A stretch of 64,000 nt of DNA from CAKSEI01 sp964403505 (GTDB lineage: Bacteria > Bacillota > Clostridia > Oscillospirales > CAG-272): assembly GCA_964403505.1 (NCBI GenBank), contig CAYOFP010000004.1, positions 53,684-117,683 of the forward strand. Reading direction: 5' to 3'. Positions within the stretch are counted from its first letter, which is position 1. Every line of letters begins with the position of its first letter. The translations under genes were made by a program, and so were the position numbers. This document shows positions 15,846-23,618 of this stretch, in pieces. A model generated the notes under the pieces. It did no database searches. It saw only the letters and a list, made by a program, of their open reading frames with translations, and had not been told where the DNA came from.

Positions 15846-16889
15846 TTACCTGACATATTCTGCGAGATCATATTCCCTCAGATATTTATAGAACGGAGCC
15901 ATGATCTCATCTTTGTGTTCCTCAAAATCGTTCCATGATGTCGAAACGATGTGATACGCCTTATCGATCATTTTCTCACATTCATCCAGCTGACCGAGCC
16001 TTTTGTAGCAAGCCGCAATTCTTTGACAGAATATATAGTGGAAGGTTTGCATTCCCGGCCAGAGATATCGGGCTTCTCCCTCATTTTCCTGAACCATGAA
16101 GAGCTCGATAACGGAAAGCCCCTTGTTATAACGCTCTATCGCCTTGGGCAGATAATCGGCAGGAGTGTAGTAACGGAACGTTACATTCGGATACTGATCC
16201 ATACTGTACCAGGCGTCTCCCTCTTTCTGACACGCTATATACAATTCCTGCAAATGCTCACACCGATAGTTTTCGGCGGCATTCAGCCCGTCTTTGCCGG
16301 TCAAAGTGAACGCTGTCATTTTGCATTTTGTGGGGATATCGCAGAAATTCGGCAAGGCTTCGAAAAGTTCTTTCGCCTTATCATACTCACCCCTTTTCTG
16401 ATAAGCCTGTGCCAGCCTCAGTTTAGTCCAGCATATCGTCATATAATCGGTGCATTCTGCGAAAAGTTGATTGGCGCTTTCAAGCATATCGCCAAAATAA
16501 TCGTCACCGTCGATTTCGGGATCGAAACATGAGTAAACATTCACCAAACCGTAGAGCAGATCTTCATGATTTGGATAGATCTTAAGCGCATCTTTCATGG
16601 TTTGCGCGTACCGCTTCGGATCACTGTTAAAATATTTCGCTGCCTCTTCCTTTATCTTGTCGACCTTTTCCTGTATTTCGGCGACATTGTAATCGAACAG
16701 AGTGTCAAGCGACACACCGAAGTATCTTGCAATAGCGGGAACTGTCGCCATGTCGGGATAAGTCAGATTGCTCTCCCATTTGCTCACCGCCTGCGGAGAG
16801 ACCGACAGCACAGCTGCAAGTGCTTCCTGCGTGATACCCTTTTTCTTGCGGAACTCACGAATCTTATTACCGAGATTGATATCAGTCAT
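15846..16889 (-). CDS. XRE-family regulator with TPR-like C-terminal domain (second)
   Basis: 347 residues. The helix-turn-helix (IREFRKKKGITQEALAAVLS, then SPQAVSKWESN) at residues 9-60 closely resembles that of the convergent regulator; helical repeats follow (EYDKAKELFEALPNF, AIERYNKGLSVIELFM). AGGAGGTCGTTT before the ATG at 16889 sets the start; the frame is open far upstream but that part crosses the tRNA-Thr gene. A distant paralogue of its neighbour, perhaps from duplication followed by divergence. No target can be named. Confidence 0.85.
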   Translation of the reverse strand: MTDINLGNKIREFRKKKGITQEALAAVLSVSPQAVSKWESNLTYPDMATVPAIARYFGVSLDTLFDYNVAEIQEKVDKIKEEAAKYFNSDPKRYAQTMKDALKIYPNHEDLLYGLVNVYSCFDPEIDGDDYFGDMLESANQLFAECTDYMTICWTKLRLAQAYQKRGEYDKAKELFEALPNFCDIPTKCKMTAFTLTGKDGLNAAENYRCEHLQELYIACQKEGDAWYSMDQYPNVTFRYYTPADYLPKAIERYNKGLSVIELFMVQENEGEARYLWPGMQTFHYIFCQRIAACYKRLGQLDECEKMIDKAYHIVSTSWNDFEEHKDEIMAPFYKYLREYDLAEYVR

Positions 16890-17150
16890 AAACGACCTCC
16901 TGTTGTTTATTGTGATGCGCTTCACTGTATGTATTGTAACACGGAATGTCCGCTCATTCAACAACTTGATTTTAGAGAAAAAACAACCATCGGTTGAAAA
17001 CGCAAAAACAACGGAAGACAAAAACCTATAAAAATAACACAACTTATATATAATCAATGCTTTGCGAAACAAAGCTTCCGATTCTCTTATCTTTTCTCTC
17101 TTAGTTTTTCTCCGGAAAAAGTCGCTTGATTTTTTAGAGAAGAGTACAAA
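16890..17150. other. gene-free region with a degraded repeat remnant
   Basis: No coding potential seen. Positions 17055-17112 hold a hairpin GCTTTG/CAAAGC followed by CCGATTCTCTTATC and TTTTCTCTCTTAG, which repeats the right half of the cruciform element at 25201-25331. The regulator promoter should also lie here; I did not find a convincing one. Confidence 0.5.
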
Positions 17151-17174
17151 AAAAAGCCGCTGATGCGGCTTTTT
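17151..17174 (-). terminator. terminator of tRNA-Thr
   Basis: Stem AAAAAGCCGC/GCGGCTTTTT with a four-base loop, followed on the minus strand by eight Ts. Confidence 0.88.
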
Positions 17175-17179
17175 CTTTT

Positions 17180-17255
17180 TGGAGCTGATGGCGGGAGTCG
17201 AACCCGCGACCTCATCCTTACCAAGGATGTGCTCTACCAACTGAGCTACATCAGC
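17180..17255 (-). tRNA. tRNA-Thr (GGT)
   Basis: 76 bases with encoded CCA, minus strand. Acceptor GCTGATG/CATCAGC, anticodon loop TTGGTAA closed by ATCC/GGAT, T-loop GTTCGACTC. Confidence 0.95.
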
Positions 17256-17265
17256 GCACTTCAAT

Positions 17266-17294
17266 ATTATATCAAATACATTTGTCTTTGTCAA
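17266..17294 (-). promoter_or_regulatory. promoter of tRNA-Thr
   Basis: TTGACA, 17 bases, TATAAT with extended TGA; the -35 lies inside the 3' end of the acyl-carrier-like gene. Confidence 0.8.
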
Positions 17295-17535
17295 TAATAT
17301 TGATCTGATTTTTGATATATTTTTCAATATCCGCCGGGCATCGGAGCTGATCGATATCTTCATCCGCTATCGCAGCGCCGAACTCTGCTTCGAGTGCAAG
17401 TACGGTATTCATGACGGCAAGCTCGCTCATGCCGAGCATACCGATAAGATCAGTATCATATTCTATCTTATCCGCCGGCACACCTGATTTTTCGGAAATC
17501 AGCGAGACGATGCGGTCATATATCGCACGATCCAT
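17272..17535 (-). CDS. acyl-carrier-like protein lacking the phosphopantetheine serine
   Basis: 87 residues that align without gaps to acyl carrier protein: DRIVSLISEKSGVPADKIEY, then LIGMLGMSELAVMN and LALEAEFGAAIADEDIDQL. The canonical LGADSL becomes LGMSEL: the aspartate is Ser and the modified serine is Glu. It therefore probably cannot carry 4'-phosphopantetheine, unless the shifted Ser serves. Start ATG overlaps the stop of the upstream membrane-protein gene (TGATG). The fold is clear; the role is unknown, perhaps binding or scaffolding. Confidence 0.72.
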   Translation of the reverse strand: MDRAIYDRIVSLISEKSGVPADKIEYDTDLIGMLGMSELAVMNTVLALEAEFGAAIADEDIDQLRCPADIEKYIKNQINIIDKDKCI

Positions 17536-17876
17536 CACTCAGCATCATTTGCGCTGTTATCTACGGTCACGTCCTCATCAGACTCATCCGCTCTGTCACG
17601 CAAATCCACCCAATTCTCGTCAAACTCGAAGTCATCGCCGTCCTCGCAAAATGCGTCCATAGCGGCGAGTATCCTCTGCTCTCTCTTAATTTCTTTGGAA
17701 TTCTTATATACGAGATAAGCGCCTGCCATGCCGCCTGCCGCTGCAATTGCAAGGAATGTGTTAGCGAGAGATTTTTTCTTTCTCCACAGCGCAAAAAACA
17801 GCGCAACGAACGTCACCGACTGTGCGATCAGCGCAAGTCCGATATAAAACTTCGATTTTTTAAATGTTTCAAACAT
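17535..17876 (-). CDS. small membrane protein with acidic tail, unknown function
   Basis: 113 residues: two membrane helices (about residues 11-31 and 39-57) with a KKK loop between them, a basic stretch KEIKREQ, then a strongly acidic C-terminal tail (EDGDDFEFDENWVDLRD and on). I do not recognise the family. Start supported by AAGGAGGAAAATATTATG. It lies between prfB (28 bases upstream) and the acyl-carrier-like gene, with which it is translationally coupled, so the two products may act together at the membrane. Confidence 0.7.
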   Translation of the reverse strand: MFETFKKSKFYIGLALIAQSVTFVALFFALWRKKKSLANTFLAIAAAGGMAGAYLVYKNSKEIKREQRILAAMDAFCEDGDDFEFDENWVDLRDRADESDEDVTVDNSANDAE

Positions 17877-17904
17877 AATATTTTCCTCCTTAATTATAGG
17901 TTGT

Positions 17905-19014
17905 TTACTGTTGTGCGTTCTGCTTCAGATAAGCGTTAATAAATCCGTCGATTTCGCCGTCCATTACCGCCTGTATATTTCCGTCCTCGTATCCTGTGCG
18001 TGTATCCTTTGCAAGAATATACGGCATGAATACATAGGAACGTATCTGTGCACCCCACTCGATATTTGTCTTTACGCCCTGAATATCCTCGATCCTCTCG
18101 AGCTTTTCACGTGCCTTTATCTCCATGAGCTTGCTTTTCAGCATTCTCATAGCCGTTTCTTTATTCTGGAGCTGACTGCGCTCTGTCTGACAGCCAACGA
18201 CAATGCCTGTCGGTATATGCAGTATTCTTATCGCCGAGTCGGTCTTATTGATATGCTGACCGCCTGCACCACTCGAGCGGTGAGCCGTCACCTCGATATC
18301 CTCTGCCCTTATCTCAATAGAGCCGTCGTCCTCAAATTCCGGCATTACCTCTACCGAGGCAAAGGACGTATGGCGTCTGCCCGAAGCGTCAAAAGGCGAT
18401 ACACGGACAAGGCGGTGTACGCCGTTCTCACTTTTGAGATATCCGTAAGCGTTCTCTCCCTCGATGGTGATCGTCGCACTTTTGAGTCCTGCCTCATCGC
18501 CGTCCAGCCAGTCAATGAGCTTTACAGTGTAGCCGTGCTTCTCAGCCCAGCGGGTATACATACGGTAGAGCATCTGCGCCCAGTCCTGCGCCTCTGTGCC
18601 GCCCGCACCGGGGTGGAAGGAAAGGATAGCGTTATTACTGTCGTATTCGCCCGAGAGAAGCACCTCGATACGCTGTTTCTCCTCCTCGGCCTCAATACCC
18701 TTTACCTCGGCACACACCTCATCGGTCAGCGACTCATCGTCTTCCTCGATCGCCATTTCGCACAGCACCTGTGCATCCTCGAGACGGGAGCAAAGCGCAT
18801 CATAACGCTGTAATTTACCCTTTAACGATTTTATCTTCTGCAAAATCGGACCGCTTTTCTCCTGGTTCGACCAGAACGCCGGGTCTGAGGTCTGCTCCTC
18901 GAGCTCTGCGACCTCTTTCCTCACGCTGTCGACACGCAGTGCGTTACCGAGTTCTTTTATATCATCTTCAATAGAAGCGAGATTTCTTTTCGCCTCTTCC
19001 AGTGCTATTATCAA
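17905..19014 (-). CDS. prfB: peptide chain release factor 2
   Basis: 369 residues. RF2 reads UGA and UAA stop codons and triggers peptide release. SPF, the stop-codon tripeptide of RF2, is present in VRVSPFDASGRRH; the catalytic GGQ is in SSGAGGQHINKTDSA. The gene is continuous: no in-frame TGA and no CTTTGA slippery site occur near codon 25, so the programmed +1 frameshift found in many prfB genes is absent. The start is a TTG (GGAGG, five bases, TTG); no ATG is available nearby. Confidence 0.96.
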   Translation of the reverse strand: MIIALEEAKRNLASIEDDIKELGNALRVDSVRKEVAELEEQTSDPAFWSNQEKSGPILQKIKSLKGKLQRYDALCSRLEDAQVLCEMAIEEDDESLTDEVCAEVKGIEAEEEKQRIEVLLSGEYDSNNAILSFHPGAGGTEAQDWAQMLYRMYTRWAEKHGYTVKLIDWLDGDEAGLKSATITIEGENAYGYLKSENGVHRLVRVSPFDASGRRHTSFASVEVMPEFEDDGSIEIRAEDIEVTAHRSSGAGGQHINKTDSAIRILHIPTGIVVGCQTERSQLQNKETAMRMLKSKLMEIKAREKLERIEDIQGVKTNIEWGAQIRSYVFMPYILAKDTRTGYEDGNIQAVMDGEIDGFINAYLKQNAQQ

Positions 19015-19044
19015 AACGTCCTCCGATTATATATCTTTATATAT

Positions 19045-19073
19045 ATTATATCATTAAATACAGACATTGTAAA
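19045..19073 (-). promoter_or_regulatory. promoter of prfB
   Basis: TTTACA, 17 bases, TATAAT with extended TGA on the minus strand, about 30 bases before the TTG start. Confidence 0.7.
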
Positions 19074-19089
19074 CAAAAATTATATTTTT

Positions 19090-19836
19090 TTACATTCCCT
19101 TGACGGTATTGCTTACGAATTTTTCAGTTTCTACGCCGAGCTTGTCTAACATATCGCATAAAACATCGCATACGGGATCCTCGGTAAAGAAGTGCCCCGC
19201 CTCAATACAGTTAATGCCCATATCCGCCGTATCTATCATAATATTGTAGCTCGTGTTGCCCGTGACATATGTATCGCATCCTACGGCGACGACAGAATCG
19301 ATCAGATCCTTGCCGTCTCCGCCCAGGACTGCTATTTTATGCACCGTATTGCCTCCGACATATCTGAGACCGTCACAGCCGAGGGTATCCTTCACAAAAG
19401 CCGCAAAACCGCCGAGCGGCATCGGCGGCTCGATATAACCGACACGTGCCATATCGCACAGAGGTACTGCGTCCTTTATGCCGAGCTTTTTTACGAGTGC
19501 GTCATTCACGCCGCCCTCGAGTGCGTCGAGCCTGGTATGAAAGCTCATCACCGCTATTTTATTCTCGATACATTTTATGATCTTCGGCGTCTGAAAGCTT
19601 GTATATGAAAGGTTCTTTAACTCCCGGAAGATCATCGGATGATGGGTGATGAGCACATCGGCGCCTATCTTGACCGCTCTATCTATCGCCGCCATATTCG
19701 CATCGAGTGCAACGAGCGCCTTTTTCACTTCCCTGTCGGGCGCAGGCTCTACCATCAGTCCGTCATTATCCCATTCACACGAAAGGGACGGGGGTATCAT
19801 CTCATTCAGTTTTTCATATAACTTACGAACCGTCAT
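19090..19836 (-). CDS. Nif3-like dinuclear metal-centre protein
   Basis: 248 residues of the Nif3/YqfO family, which form toroidal hexamers with two metals per subunit. Metal-binding blocks visible: VLITHHPMIF, MSFHTRLDALEGGVND and CIEAGHFFTEDP. It lacks the PII-like insert found in longer members. Function unresolved in the family; GTP cyclohydrolase-like activity has been proposed. Overlaps trmK by four bases, a conserved pairing in Firmicutes. Confidence 0.92.
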   Translation of the reverse strand: MTVRKLYEKLNEMIPPSLSCEWDNDGLMVEPAPDREVKKALVALDANMAAIDRAVKIGADVLITHHPMIFRELKNLSYTSFQTPKIIKCIENKIAVMSFHTRLDALEGGVNDALVKKLGIKDAVPLCDMARVGYIEPPMPLGGFAAFVKDTLGCDGLRYVGGNTVHKIAVLGGDGKDLIDSVVAVGCDTYVTGNTSYNIMIDTADMGINCIEAGHFFTEDPVCDVLCDMLDKLGVETEKFVSNTVKGM

Positions 19837-20492
19837 AATAATCCCTCGAGCTCCTTGATTAATTCTTTAATATGCGAGTTATCGCCGCCCGAGCGTGCGA
19901 TCCCATCGGCGCTTTTGTTAAATGCGGCGATGCGGGCTCTCACAAGCGCCTTCACATCCTCGCTTATCACACCGTGCATGCCGATCTGGGCATCTATCTC
20001 GCTATATCGGGTATTCTCGCCGACATACTTTGCGCAAATGACCTGATATAACCTGTCCGAGCATACTGGCTCGTCATATGTTATCTCATATCCGTTATCC
20101 CAGAGATATTTTCGCAGACACTCCTGTTTTGTCATGGGCTGTAATATCAACTTAGCGGCACGTTTGGGACGGTCTGTCGCATGCAGGATATCGGCGATCA
20201 GCTCTCCGCCCATACCGGCGATGATGATATTGTCGCACACGTCAAAAGCCTCGCTTTCCAGTCCCGGTGTGCATATGACGTCTATCTGATCCGCCACACC
20301 GCAAAGCATGACATTCCGCCTCGCCCGCAGTACCGGCCCCTCGTTGATATCCGAGGCAACGCAGCGAGCGCATTTTCCGTTTTGTATCAGCCATATCGGT
20401 ATGTATGCGTGGTCTGTACCTATATCCGCAACGCACGAGGCGTCATCCACAAAAGAAGCACATACCGAAAGGCGTTTATCGAGTTTAACCAT
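19833..20492 (-). CDS. trmK: tRNA (adenine22-N1)-methyltransferase TrmK
   Basis: 219 residues of the class I SAM methyltransferase fold: VADIGTDHAYIPIWL is the SAM-binding loop, IIIAGMGGELIADIL the conserved catalytic-site strand, LILQPMTKQ the third block. TrmK methylates N1 of A22 in the tRNA D-arm and is typical of Firmicutes. No strong ribosome site is visible before the ATG. Coupled to nif3 downstream. Confidence 0.93.
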   Translation of the reverse strand: MVKLDKRLSVCASFVDDASCVADIGTDHAYIPIWLIQNGKCARCVASDINEGPVLRARRNVMLCGVADQIDVICTPGLESEAFDVCDNIIIAGMGGELIADILHATDRPKRAAKLILQPMTKQECLRKYLWDNGYEITYDEPVCSDRLYQVICAKYVGENTRYSEIDAQIGMHGVISEDVKALVRARIAAFNKSADGIARSGGDNSHIKELIKELEGLL

Positions 20493-20501
20493 TTTTTTGA
20501 G

Positions 20502-20527
20502 AAAAGACGGAGAATCCTCCGCCTTTT
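20502..20527 (-). terminator. terminator of the DUF1858 gene
   Basis: Stem AAAAGGCGGAG/CTCCGTCTTTT on the minus strand, four-base loop; overlaps the TAA of the gene. Confidence 0.75.
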
Positions 20528-20723
20528 ATTTTGAAAGATATTCGTTCAGCTTATTTACAAGCTCGTCGGCATCCGTACCGTGAACCATGCAAGCCGCCTC
20601 AATGCTCTCGCCTCTTGCCGAAGGGCATCCGAGACAATGCATCCCTATCTCAAAGAAAAACTCTGCCGTTCCTGCGTCAAAATCAAGTACATCGCCGATG
20701 ATAGACTCTTTTGTTACTGTCAT
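20526..20723 (-). CDS. DUF1858-domain small protein
   Basis: 65 residues: MTVTKESIIGDVLDF, then FFFEIGMHCLGCPSARGESI and a C-terminal helix. The CxxC after GMH is the hallmark of DUF1858 (hybrid-cluster-associated disulfide domain); a metal, cluster or thiol role is suspected in the family but not shown. AGGAGGAATAAAAATT precedes the ATG. Its leader would cross the first copy of the 165-base repeat. Confidence 0.88.
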   Translation of the reverse strand: MTVTKESIIGDVLDFDAGTAEFFFEIGMHCLGCPSARGESIEAACMVHGTDADELVNKLNEYLSK

Positions 20724-20749
20724 AATTTTTATTCCTCCTGTATTATCTT

Positions 20750-20911
20750 GGGCAACACCGCATAGTTCTGACGGTGCAATTGCGCCGACAGATTTTTCGT
20801 CAGACAAAACAAATTGAGGAGGCAAGAGTAGAGCCTCTGCCGACGAAATTTGTGAAGTATGACGAAAAATATGCAAGCAAGTGTGCCGCCGTGAATTATG
20901 CGGCATTGCCC
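20750..20911 (+). repeat. palindromic repeat family A, copy 1 (162 bases)
   Basis: One long imperfect palindrome. Outer arms GGGCAACACCGCATAGTTC and (reverse complement of the other end) GGGCAATGCCGCATAATTC; interior shared nearly base for base with the copies at 21412 and 23115, including ATTTTTCGTCA paired with TGACGAAAAAT and ACAAATT paired with AATTTGT. Non-coding, between divergent genes (DUF1858 and HIT). Confidence 0.85.
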
Positions 20912-20957
20912 ATTTACTAATTATATATTATTATCACGCAAAAGTCAACTTTTATAC

Positions 20958-20986
20958 TTGAAGGAATTATATATACATGATATAAT
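20958..20986 (+). promoter_or_regulatory. promoter of the HIT gene
   Basis: TTGAAG, 17 bases, TATAAT with extended TGA, 25 bases before the ATG at 21012. Confidence 0.75.
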
Positions 20987-21011
20987 TATAAAAAAAGGAG
21001 GCATTTTCATA

Positions 21012-21350
21012 ATGGATTGTTTATTTTGCAGTATTATAAAGGGAGATATCCCGTCAACAAAGGTTTATGAGGATGATAAGATACTTGCATTCCGGGATAT
21101 CAATCCCCAAGCGCCCGTGCATGTTCTCGTTATCCCCAAAGAGCATATACCGAGTATGGACGGAGTGACCGCAGAGAACAGCGGTATCATCGCATATATT
21201 TTCGAGAATATCCCGAAAATAGCAAAAGCGGAAGGGCTGACAAACGGATACCGTGTCATATCCAACTGCGGCGAGGACGGCTGTCAGAGCGTAAAGCATC
21301 TGCACTTCCACATCGTAGGCGGAAAGAAATTATCCGAGACCATGGCATGA
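21012..21350 (+). CDS. HIT-family nucleotide-binding hydrolase (Hint-like)
   Basis: 112 residues. CLFCSIIKGDIPSTKVYED starts the protein as in Hint proteins, and HLHFHIVGG is the HxHxH active site that hydrolyses AMP- or GMP-phosphoramidates. Length is typical. AAAAAAGGAGG sets the ATG at 21012; the frame extends upstream through the promoter and was trimmed. Monocistronic; its terminator runs into the second copy of the palindromic repeat. Confidence 0.95.
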   Translation: MDCLFCSIIKGDIPSTKVYEDDKILAFRDINPQAPVHVLVIPKEHIPSMDGVTAENSGIIAYIFENIPKIAKAEGLTNGYRVISNCGEDGCQSVKHLHFHIVGGKKLSETMA

Positions 21351-21377
21351 CAATTATATATTGCATATGTAATAAAT

Positions 21378-21407
21378 AAAATGCGCTCTCTTTCGAGAGC
21401 GCATTTT
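21378..21407 (+). terminator. terminator of the HIT gene
   Basis: Stem AAAATGCGCTCTC/GAGAGCGCATTTT with a four-base loop. Confidence 0.88.
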
Positions 21408-21411
21408 ATTT

Positions 21412-21576
21412 AAGGCAATACCGCACAAATCCGACGGTGCAATTGCGCCGACAGATTTTTCGTCAGACAAAACAAATTGAGGAGGCAAGAGTAGAGTCCT
21501 CTGCCGACGAAATTTGTGAAGTATGACGAAAAATGTGCAAGCAAGTGTGCCGTTATGATTTGTGCGGTATTGCCTT
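21412..21576 (+). repeat. palindromic repeat family A, copy 2 (165 bases)
   Basis: Ends are a perfect 20-base inverted repeat, AAGGCAATACCGCACAAATC. The interior matches copies 1 and 3. Begins five bases after the HIT terminator and ends three bases before the stop codon of the convergent symporter gene. Confidence 0.9.
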
Positions 21577-21578
21577 TA

Positions 21579-23084
21579 TTACTGTTCTTTCTTTATTTCT
21601 TCGGCGTGAGCCTCATTTATGTCGGGGAAAGCCGAGAGCATAGGCTCTTTGTCGATTTTGCGAAGCCGTCTGTCGACATAGTTCTTCGTTATCTTCATGA
21701 CAAGACCGGAAAGCGCCACGACGCCGATCAGGTTAGGAATCATCATAAGTCCGTTGAATGTATCGGAAATATCCCAGGGCAGCTGAACATTTTCCATAAC
21801 CGCACTTGCATATATAATGCAAACGAATACAATCTTATATATGATAGCACTCTTTGCGCCGAAAAGATATGACCAGCTGCGTGTTCCGTAATAGCTCCAT
21901 CCAAGGCATGTCGAGAAAGCGAAGAGCAGGATCGCAATAGCAACAAACTTACCGCCGATAGGTCCGAATACGCCCGAGAACGCCTGCGCTACAAATACAC
22001 TTGATTCGTGCTCTGTCAACAGTGCGCCTGTCTCCAGGTCGATGAATCCGGATGACAGAATAACGACAGCCGTAAGCGTACAGATGATGATGGTATCAAA
22101 GAATACCTCGAATATACCCCAAAGACCCTGCTTTACAGGCTCTTTTACGTTCGACGCAGAGTGAACCATGACCGATGAGCCGAGACCTGCTTCGTTCGAG
22201 AAGATACCGCGCTTGAAGCCCATCTTTATCGCAATACCTAAAGCACCGCCGCAAACAGCACTGGGAGTAAATGCGAATTTGAATATCGATGCAAACATCG
22301 CTCCTACAGATGTAATGTGCGAGAAGAAAATAACCAGCGCACCGATCACATATACGACACACATGAAAGGAACGAGCTTTTCGGCAACCGATGCAATACG
22401 CTTGATGCCGCCGATAACAACGAGTGCCGCTATAACAACGAGGACGATACCCGTGATCCGTGTAGCAACGCCAAACTCGCTCAAGAGGTTCTTAGATATC
22501 GTATTGATCTGTGCAAGGTTTCCGATACCAAAGGAAGCGATAAGAGCAAATACCGAGAAAAGTATTGCGAGAACTCTGCCGATCACCTTGCACCCCTTCA
22601 TACCGCCGAGGCCGTCTTGGAGATAATACATAGCGCCGCCTGCCCATTCACCGTTCTCATCCTTGCGACGGAAGAAAATACCGAGCACGTTTTCGGAGAA
22701 GTTGGTCATCATACCGAAGAAGGCAGATACCCACATCCAGAATACCGCACCGGGACCGCCTGCCGCAATAGCTCCGGCAACACCTACGATATTACCTGTG
22801 CCTACCGTCGCCGCAAGAGCCGTACAAAGCGCCTGGAACTGAGAGATCGACGCCTTATCCTTTGTGTGTCTGGAAACGTCCTTATGAAATACGCTTCCTA
22901 TCGTCTGTTTCATCCAATGTCCGAAATGCGATACCTGGAAGAATTTTGTGAGTACAGTCATAAGTATGCCTGTTCCGAGGAGTATCGCAATACCGAACCA
23001 GCCCCAGATAAAGCCGTTCAGATCCCCTGCGATCCACTCGAGAACGCTCATTACGCGCTCACCGATTGTTTTGAGAAAATCCAT
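21579..23084 (-). CDS. alanine/glycine:cation symporter (AGCS family)
   Basis: 501 residues with about eleven membrane helices, the usual length. Family signature: GTGNIVGVAGAIAAGGPGAV near residue 96 and SNEAGLGSSVMVHSAS in the middle. AGCS carriers take up alanine or glycine with Na+ or H+. A tandem glycine riboswitch lies upstream on the same strand, which points to glycine as substrate. AAAGGAAATATACAA precedes the ATG. The mRNA leader also contains copy 3 of the palindromic repeat between riboswitch terminator and start codon. Confidence 0.94.
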   Translation of the reverse strand: MDFLKTIGERVMSVLEWIAGDLNGFIWGWFGIAILLGTGILMTVLTKFFQVSHFGHWMKQTIGSVFHKDVSRHTKDKASISQFQALCTALAATVGTGNIVGVAGAIAAGGPGAVFWMWVSAFFGMMTNFSENVLGIFFRRKDENGEWAGGAMYYLQDGLGGMKGCKVIGRVLAILFSVFALIASFGIGNLAQINTISKNLLSEFGVATRITGIVLVVIAALVVIGGIKRIASVAEKLVPFMCVVYVIGALVIFFSHITSVGAMFASIFKFAFTPSAVCGGALGIAIKMGFKRGIFSNEAGLGSSVMVHSASNVKEPVKQGLWGIFEVFFDTIIICTLTAVVILSSGFIDLETGALLTEHESSVFVAQAFSGVFGPIGGKFVAIAILLFAFSTCLGWSYYGTRSWSYLFGAKSAIIYKIVFVCIIYASAVMENVQLPWDISDTFNGLMMIPNLIGVVALSGLVMKITKNYVDRRLRKIDKEPMLSAFPDINEAHAEEIKKEQ

Positions 23085-23114
23085 TTGTATATTTCCTTTC
23101 TAAAATTATTTTTT

Positions 23115-23279
23115 AAGGCAATACCGCCGGGCTCTGGCGGTGCAATTGGGCCGACAGATTTTTCGTCAGACAAAACAAATTGAGGAGGCAAGAGTAGAGT
23201 CCTCTGCCGACGAAATTTGTGAAGTATGACGGAAAATATGCGTTTCAAGTGTGCCGTCAAAGCCCGGCGGTGTTGCCTT
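23115..23279 (+). repeat. palindromic repeat family A, copy 3 (165 bases)
   Basis: Arms AAGGCAATACCGCCGGGCTC and (reverse complement of the far end) AAGGCAACACCGCCGGGCTT. The block CGGGCT differs completely from copy 2 (ACAAATC), but both arms changed together. Lies in the leader of the symporter mRNA, 30 bases upstream of the start codon. Confidence 0.9.
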
Positions 23280-23281
23280 GT

Positions 23282-23310
23282 AAAAAAAGACCATCCGAAA
23301 AGAACAGTCC
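23282..23310 (-). terminator. intrinsic terminator of the glycine riboswitch (expression platform)
   Basis: On the minus strand GGACTGTTC, five-base loop, GGATGGTC, then seven Ts. A second hairpin, ATAATGC/GCATTAT (23323-23343 region), lies between it and the aptamer and could be part of the switch. Confidence 0.75.
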
Positions 23311-23340
23311 AAAAGGCATAATGCGTCCATTGCATTATCA

Positions 23341-23487
23341 ATTTGCTCTGTCCTTTTGCCTGAGAGATTAGTTTCCACTTGCACCTTCGGCACTCGTCTG
23401 CACGAGCTTCTCCAGAGTTCCGTCAATCCACAGTCCCTTTTACCTGAAAGTTTCGCTTCTTCGGCGGGCTGTCCCTTTTCCTGCAGA
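23341..23487 (-). promoter_or_regulatory. tandem glycine riboswitch
   Basis: Two aptamers in series on the minus strand. First: CCGAAGAAGCGAAAC with CTTTCAGGTAAAAGGGAC. Second: ACTCTGGAGAAGC, TGCCGAAGGTGCAAG, AATCTCTCAGGCAAAAGGAC. These blocks are the hallmark of glycine riboswitches. The downstream terminator and the AGCS gene suggest control of glycine uptake. Whether glycine turns the gene off (expected for uptake) or on cannot be read from the sequence. Confidence 0.95.
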
Positions 23488-23513
23488 TATCATACGGTAT
23501 TCAACTAATGAAT

Positions 23514-23542
23514 ATATTACCATATTATTCATCCAAATGCAA
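23514..23542 (-). promoter_or_regulatory. promoter of the riboswitch-symporter transcript
   Basis: TTGCAT, 17 bases, TAATAT on the minus strand, 27 bases before the first aptamer. Confidence 0.6.
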
Positions 23543-23618
23543 CATATTTTGCAAAAAAATTTTCAGTTTTGGCTTTACTTTTTCATATTTTTGGTATATT
23601 ATATAATGAAATATATTC

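Noticed and set aside
16890..17363. N-terminal extension of the minus-strand XRE regulator
   Set aside because: It would translate the tRNA-Thr gene; the ATG at 16889 has a strong ribosome site.
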